A stretch of 64,000 nucleotides of DNA, taken from Impatiens glandulifera (taxonomy: Eukaryota > Streptophyta > Magnoliopsida > Ericales > Balsaminaceae). Position 1 is the stretch's first letter; the number at the start of each line of letters is the position of its first letter. Made by a program: the position numbers and the translations under genes. The stretch lies in NCBI RefSeq assembly GCF_907164915.1, contig NC_061863.1, forward strand, positions 6,874,340 through 6,938,339, given 5' to 3'. Shown here piece after piece: positions 58,876 through 64,000 of this stretch. The notes under the pieces were generated by a model. It had not been told where the DNA came from. It saw only the letters and a list, made by a program, of their open reading frames with translations, and did no database searches.

Positions 58876-59830
58876 CTTAATTATTTTTTTTTAGAACGTT
58901 GAGTTATGCTTCTTCTTTGAAGTACGATTAATCTCTGTAGATTAAGGACATAACTGCAAACACATTTAACCATAGAAGACATAGAATTTATCGCATAACG
59001 AAGGGGTGTTCATCGGTTCGGTTTTCGGGTTGTTCGAGTTCTTCGATTCGGGTTATTCGATTCATTTTTTATTTTTTAGTCAATTCGAAAACTAAACCGA
59101 ATTCGAATTAATTTTATTAAAACCGAACCGAAGAATTCAATTTTTTAAAAATTTTATTGCCAAATCAATTTTAAATTTGAACCAAATTTGAATTTGAATT
59201 AGAGAGAATTTATTAACTAAAAGTTTAAAACTATACCAAAAAAAATAAAAATAAAAATTACCCAATTTTTTTTTTTTTTGACTTATCGATCTTCAATATT
59301 TGACGGTTAAATAGTGGAAAGTAAAACATTGTTGGCGACTATTAATATATTATTGGAGAGATAGTTTGATAGGTGAAGAATCGTAGATAATCTTAACGTT
59401 AAAGATGAAGTAAGCAATGAAATGTTTAGAAACAAGAACGTGGACAACTAGAGGGAAGGGAAGGAGAGAGTAGAATTTTATTGGGTTGAATAAGAATATT
59501 ATGGATATATTAGGAAGCCAGTCTTAATTTAACATATAATTAGTTAATTGTATATAATAAATTATATATGATATAATTAAAATAAATAATAATAATAATA
59601 AATGAATTCAGTTTTTGGTTTAGTTTCCGAGTTGAAACTCAAATCGAAAATATATTTAATTCGAATTGGTTTAAAATTCGATACGAAAATTAAAAATAAA
59701 ATTCAAATTCGGTGAGATATTTGGTTCATACAAAATATTGAACACCTTACCTAACGGACTCGAACTCATGAATTTAAAAAGACTTGACATATCCAACTTT
59801 TGTTGCCGCTAGAATAAAAGAAGCTATCTT
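58876..59830 (-). mobile_element. tRNA-derived SINE-like element, copy 2, split by a hAT-like insertion
   Basis: 58879-59002 aligns with 22571-22670, and 59758 onward (GACTCGAAC) continues the alignment at the B box. The minus strand reads GAGTTCGAGTCCG. Removing the intervening hAT-like element restores the continuity seen in copy 1. Confidence 0.6.
58995..59757. mobile_element. hAT-like element (TTCGG/CGAAT motif) inside a SINE
   Basis: Element 59003-59749. Left AGGGGTGTTCATCGG, right inverted TAAGGTGTTCAATATT. Flanks CATAACGA and CCTAACGG match at 6 of 8 positions. Subterminal motifs match 45306-45800, but no tRNA-like segment is present. Confidence 0.75.
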
Positions 59831-60249
59831 TAATATTATTAAGAATGTTATTTAAAAATATAATTAACTTATTTATGATGCAAATTAAGAAACAAAATTG
59901 AAGTTCCAATTATTTTCATTAGATATTTTGATTAACAAATCTTATAATTGATGAAATTGTTTTTATTTTATTTAATGAAAAATAACATTTCTTTTTATTT
60001 GTTAATGTTAATTATTGTAATATCTGATATTAGTTCTTTCTCCCCCAAATCAATTTGCCCTTGCCCTAAATTCCCTAAAGAAACCTTCGATTTCGAAAAT
60101 TGTAGAAATGGTATGCGGGTATTGGATTTGAAGCCATTTTAATTGAAGGTTTTCCAAGCTTCAATGGTTCGGCCATGAATCGACAAGTTCGCTGGGATTT
60201 AGTGAACCATTGAACAGATCAACAAAATTTAGGTAAATCATGTCATCGA
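59831..60249. other. Unassigned, with a short signal-peptide-like ORF
   Basis: 59948-60142 is open for 64 codons: a hydrophobic leader (ISFYLLMLIIVIS) followed by SICPCPKFP and ENCRNG. This could be a secreted-peptide relic; I recognise no family. GATTTGAAGCC and TTCCAAGCTTC blocks at 60122-60160 recur at 63948-63990. Confidence 0.3.
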
Positions 60250-60395
60250 TTAGCACTTTTCCTTTATCTTTTGAAGATTTAGGGTATTTCTTTCATGTTA
60301 ATGGGTAGATGCCCAGATATATGCATTAAATATTGAAGATTCAAGTATTAATCCTTCCAATTGTATATCAAAATGCAGAGGTCTGAGAAGTATGG
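60250..60395 (+). promoter_or_regulatory. Orphan PMEI promoter relic
   Basis: TTTGAAGATTTAGGG, GGGTAGATGCCCAGATATATGC and CTTCCAATTGTATATCAAAATG follow the order of the PMEI upstream region. Coding sequence does not follow; instead GTTGCATTGTTGAATTCC recurs at 61463. Confidence 0.6.
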
Positions 60396-60756
60396 TTGCA
60401 TTGTTGAATTCCCTCTTTCTAGAGAGAGTTCACAAACAAAAACATGATTATTCTATTTGATAACTATTACATAGAAGACTGAATATCCAGATATTTGCAA
60501 TTCTAGCTAAGAAAAGATAGATAGTATGTCTGTGAATCATGTCAATGATCTTTTATAAATCAAAGGTAATTCCCATGAATACTTGTTGGCGCACTTAGGT
60601 TTTATTAATCCTAGTAAAAATTATTATAAAGTTTTCTTTTTCATTAGATTCCCTTTCATTAGAACATGAACTGTTCTAGAGAGTGAGTCATCCCTATTGA
60701 CTCGACCTATTTGATCCGATAAATTTGCTTGGAGACAGTTAGCCTTGAACTGGATT

Positions 60757-60778
60757 CCCCCCCCCCCCCCCCCCCCCC
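60757..60778. repeat. Homopolymer run of 22 C
   Basis: An uninterrupted C run in AT-rich DNA, immediately before another PMEI promoter relic (TTTGAAGATTCG). It may be an assembly or sequencing artefact in part. Confidence 0.9.
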
Positions 60779-60884
60779 TTTGAAGATTCGTGACATCTTT
60801 TTATGTTAATGACTAGATACACAGATATATGCATTAAATATGGATGATTCTAGTATTAATCCTTCCAGTTATATATCAAAAAAT
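60779..60884 (+). promoter_or_regulatory. Orphan PMEI promoter relic, target of a hAT-like insertion
   Basis: TTTGAAGATT, GACTAGATACACAGATATATGC and CTTCCAGTTATATATCAAAA match the other promoter relics. The hAT-like element at 60885 inserted directly after the TATA-like block. Confidence 0.6.
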
Positions 60885-61430
60885 CAGTGTTCTAAATGGC
60901 GGTAGGGGTGGCGGAGCGGTAAGTGACTGCCTACTGCCTCAGGTTCCTAGGCGGTGCTTAGGCGGTGCCTAAGCGGTTGAATATAAATAAATATAAATAT
61001 AAATATAAAAAATATGTTCTATAATTATCATTTTATCAAAAAGCCAAATTAATATTCTCTAACATAGTAACATCTAACCAAAATAAGTATGTAGACGAGC
61101 TAAAGAAGAGATAGATGTTTAGATGATCGAATGATATGTAGATGATAAGGGAGGTGAGGTGAATGAGATAAGAAACGAAAAAGAAGAATTAAATGAATTG
61201 GAATGTAAAGAATCATTTCAAAATTTATATAAATAGTGGGAGATAAAGAGTGTTTTTATTGAATTTATATATATATATATATATTAATATTAGTAATTAA
61301 TTAATTAAAAATAATAAATAATTAAATAATCTGACCGCCTCATGTATAGGCGGAGCGGTGTTGGACCGCCTACTGCCTAGGCGCCGCCTAGGCGGCCGCC
61401 TCGACCGCCATTTAGAACACTGCAAAAAAT
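60877..61430. mobile_element. hAT-like element with perfect TIRs and target duplication
   Basis: Element 60885-61422 (538 bp). Both ends read CAGTGTTCTAAATGGCGGT inward, a perfect 19-bp TIR. The flanks are both CAAAAAAT. Subterminal motifs are GGCGG/CCGCC repeats (CCTAGGCGG). No ORF. Confidence 0.95.
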
Positions 61431-61735
61431 GAATGTGTGAGAATTATATGTATCTATTGATTGTTGCATTGTTGAATTCCTATTTTCTAGAGAAGTTCAG
61501 AAACAAAAACTTGAAAAAAAATCACCTTCAGTTTACATGATTATCCTATTTGATAATTATTACTTAGGTGACTAATTGCCTAGATATTTGTAATTCTACT
61601 CTAAGGTCAAGCACGGGCAGTGCAAAGTTAGATAGTTAAAAGGGCTTGTGGTTCTTATATTAAATGCATCAAGTAGTTATGCTTGTCATGTCAATGATCT
61701 TTTGTAGATGTCACTCGTTCAAAAATCAAAGCTAA
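61431..61735 (+). pseudogene. PMEI relic
   Basis: Around 61605-61715 the plus strand reads STGSAKLDS, then GLVVLILNASSSYAC and HVNDLL, matching SAKADVQELVVLLLKAS-TYAS-QVDDL of the intact genes. A stop replaces the VQE segment. Confidence 0.6.
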
Positions 61736-62279
61736 TTCCCAAGAATACTTGTTGGTTTTATTAGTCCTTGGTTGACATGGAGCCTGTCATTGTCTTGCTT
61801 TTCAGAATACTTAATGAAATCCGACCTTGTACGCCTGAGAAGAAATAGAGAGCAGAAAAAAGTTTTCAGTAGCTCCTTGCTATGGTTGAGCAGTTCATCC
61901 TAAATAAAGCATTACGTAGGGTCAAAAGTATAAACATCAGTTGTGATCTCACTTTTCTGAAAATAATGTGATGTTAAGGCTACGACTTTTGGAATGCAGC
62001 AAAGTTTGCAAACTGTTAGTAGAAGAGTACATTCTCTCCTTCATTCCCTCTGTCAACTAGATAAATCTAGGAACATTGCTTGACTGGTAATGACAATTTT
62101 GTATAACTAAGCTAATCCATTATGGCAGTTGATGATACCAAGAGTGTAAAGAAGCTTGGAATCAAATCGTAATCAACAACTGCATCATAAATAAACAATG
62201 AGAAACAAACAAGACCAGTTAAACATTCATTAGATTTAGGTTTCATTATCGTTTTACAAAATCCAAGTAAATCTCGCAA
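61736..62279. other. Intergenic within the PMEI relic array
   Basis: No gene. Contains CTTGACTGGTAATGAC-type unique sequence of moderate GC with no repeat partner seen. Confidence 0.4.
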
Positions 62280-62420
62280 TTGATTGTCTTTTGTTCCTTG
62301 TTAAATTAGCTATTGAATGTTTGTTAATAGGTAGATATGAGAAATGTGCATTCAATATTAAGGATTTCAGTTCTAATCCTTCTATTATATATTAAAATGA
62401 TGTTGTCTGAGAAATATATC
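62280..62420 (+). promoter_or_regulatory. Orphan PMEI promoter relic
   Basis: GTTAATAGGTAGATATGAGAAATGTGCATTCAATATT and CTTCTATTATATATTAAAATGATG repeat the PMEI upstream pattern, followed by GTTGCATTATTTAATTTC as in the other relics. Confidence 0.6.
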
Positions 62421-62579
62421 TATAGTTGCATTATTTAATTTCTCTCGAGAAGTTCATAAAATAGAAACGAAATTGCTACTTCAGTTTATGTGTTGTCAAT
62501 CCTTATTCCTTACCTCCTATTTTAATTACATCATATTTGTCATGTCAATTGATTATTAATACTTGCAAGAAGAATTGTG

Positions 62580-62960
62580 ATATTTGTGTGTATAATCTAA
62601 ATTAAGCCGATTTAATTTAAAGGCAAGTGTTAAAGGGTTTGTATGCCTCATATTAAAAGCATTAAGTGTTTATGCTTCTATCACCTTGAACCAAGTCAAT
62701 GATCTTCTCAAGTAGACAAAAGTCCCTTATGATAAACAATTGTACAAGGTTTGCGAAGAAGATTATGAATTGTCAATTAATATCATTGCAAAAACTTGCA
62801 CATGGTAAGTAAGAGTTCTTATGATGCTGCCTTGGTTAATGCGTCTGTTCATAAATCAAAATTGTAAAAAAATTTCGATGAGCCATCTGTTCTAAATCAA
62901 ACATACATTGGAGAAATATTATGTTAGCATATCTAGGTGATATTAGTTTGAGTTTTATCT
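62580..62960 (+). pseudogene. PMEI relic, central and 3' parts
   Basis: ASVKGFVCLILKALSVYASITLNQVNDLL is continuous at about 62622-62710, then a stop (AAGTAGACA). LYKVCEEDYELSINIIAK follows near 62745-62800, with the Cys of the family's third position. KSSYDAALVNASVHKSKL appears in another frame. No signal peptide is attached. Confidence 0.7.
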
Positions 62961-64000
62961 TTTCCTACAAAATAGGGCTAAAGGGAGGGGGACATCTCTT
63001 TCTACAAAATACGTGATATACATTTGAACATGATTGTTTCAATTTGTGATAATAATAAATGTATATCACAAATTCAAATAAAGCTCAAAACATTAAATTA
63101 TCATGTTCTTTTGCATCTTCATGAACATCAACCTTTTGATGTAGAAGATGATATATGCATTTGACCGGCTTCATAGATGAGAGCATTTATGCAAAGTCTG
63201 AAGACCAAAAAGATTTAATGTACAAATACATTAACACCTCCCTTTCCACTTCCTATTGTCAGGAAAGGGGTCTGCTTGAATTCTGCTGGATCTCTATCTG
63301 GGAAACAACAAAATGATGCAATTTCAAAAGATCAAATTGTTGAAATATGGCAGAAGATTAACATATATATTATTAATAAAGACTTTTTTTATGTGAAACC
63401 ATTTGTGCTCAAACTTTAGGGTTAGAATTCCAAAAGACATGATGAGTTCGAAGAGAATTTGAGAAGGATAATAAACTTCCTTAATAACTTTTCATATATT
63501 AAATCCTTAAACAATATATTTATACTGATGATATCCTAATTATACTATGAATTGAATTACTATGCTAAATAATAAATTTAGCTATACTTATCCTAATCCT
63601 ATTCCTAATAGTTATCTCCTTTGGGCTATAGATAAGGCTACGTACTGCTAATTATCTATATGTTCCTTTATCCTCTAGCCACTTTGATAATTCGAATTCT
63701 CTCCATTCAGTTTATTTCCATAGGTCCGATTGCTTTTCATCTTAGGGTTCCTTATTGAACCTTCATAAGTGTGTTCCATTAACATATAACAAAGATCTTG
63801 TCTATGCATCCTTGTGTTTAACTGTTGGCTTTTTGTTTACATAAGCTTTTAACTAAGCCTTGAAGTTGAAATTCAAAGGTTCTTTTTGTGCTTAAGTGAA
63901 CATCCAAATTTATATCTTGAGTTGTTGGTTCTGTACTACATTTGTTTGAAGGATTTGAAACCCTCTTAAATGAAGGTTGTCCAAGCTTCGACAGTTCGAA
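62961..64000. other. Intergenic tail of the window
   Basis: No gene. 63735-63910 repeats 24100-24230, and 63948-63990 repeats 60122-60165. The remainder is unassigned. Confidence 0.45.

Overview
This window is nuclear DNA from a flowering plant, most likely a eudicot. It is very AT-rich and has intron-containing genes with GT-AG junctions, plant-only protein families (PMEI/invertase-inhibitor-like, CrRLK1L malectin-like receptor kinase, AP2/ERF) and many plant transposons. The species cannot be named from sequence alone. Only five or six loci look like functional genes; the rest is transposon and decayed duplicate.

Layout. 1-5.5 kb: the end of a Mutator-like element, with a frameshifted FAR1/MULE transposase C-terminus (+) converging on a ten-exon ULP1-like cysteine protease gene (-) that splices into an open frame of about 862 codons; its spacers hold a palindromic minisatellite. 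6-8.7 kb: a broken Ty3/gypsy element (-). 9.0-10.8 kb: a two-exon SWIB-domain gene (+). 11.7 kb: first PMEI-domain gene (-). 12-18 kb: AT-rich DNA, an internal duplication and a hAT-like element with a perfect 8-bp target duplication. 18.1-22.5 kb: two direct hAT-like elements around a 681-bp captured segment, with the 8-bp duplication only at the outermost ends (macrotransposon-like). 22.5-30 kb: SINE-like, hAT-like and Emigrant-like elements and PMEI relics. 30-33 kb: an AP2/ERF relic and an intact intronless CrRLK1L receptor kinase (-).

34-36 kb: second PMEI-domain gene (+) and a relic. 37-41.4 kb: a long repeat block (LTR/leader-like sequence, a 176-bp tandem repeat, a CCTAGGACCG minisatellite, and a CACTA terminus with hairpin higher-order repeats). 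43.7-48.2 kb: a CDC48C-like AAA-ATPase pseudogene (-) with a hAT-like element carrying a tRNA-Gly-derived segment in one intron. 48-54 kb: AT-rich DNA and a PMEI duplicate relic. 54.7 kb: third PMEI-domain gene (-). 55.6-64 kb: Emigrant-like, LINE, SINE and hAT elements inside a decayed PMEI array that keeps orphan promoters.

The three intact PMEI-domain genes and at least six relics indicate a local inhibitor cluster that expanded by duplication and then decayed. The SWIB protein, the receptor kinase and the inhibitors do not form a pathway here. The least expected structures are the macrotransposon-like composite, the palindromic minisatellite in every sizeable spacer of the MULE, and the tRNA-Gly segment inside a hAT-like element.
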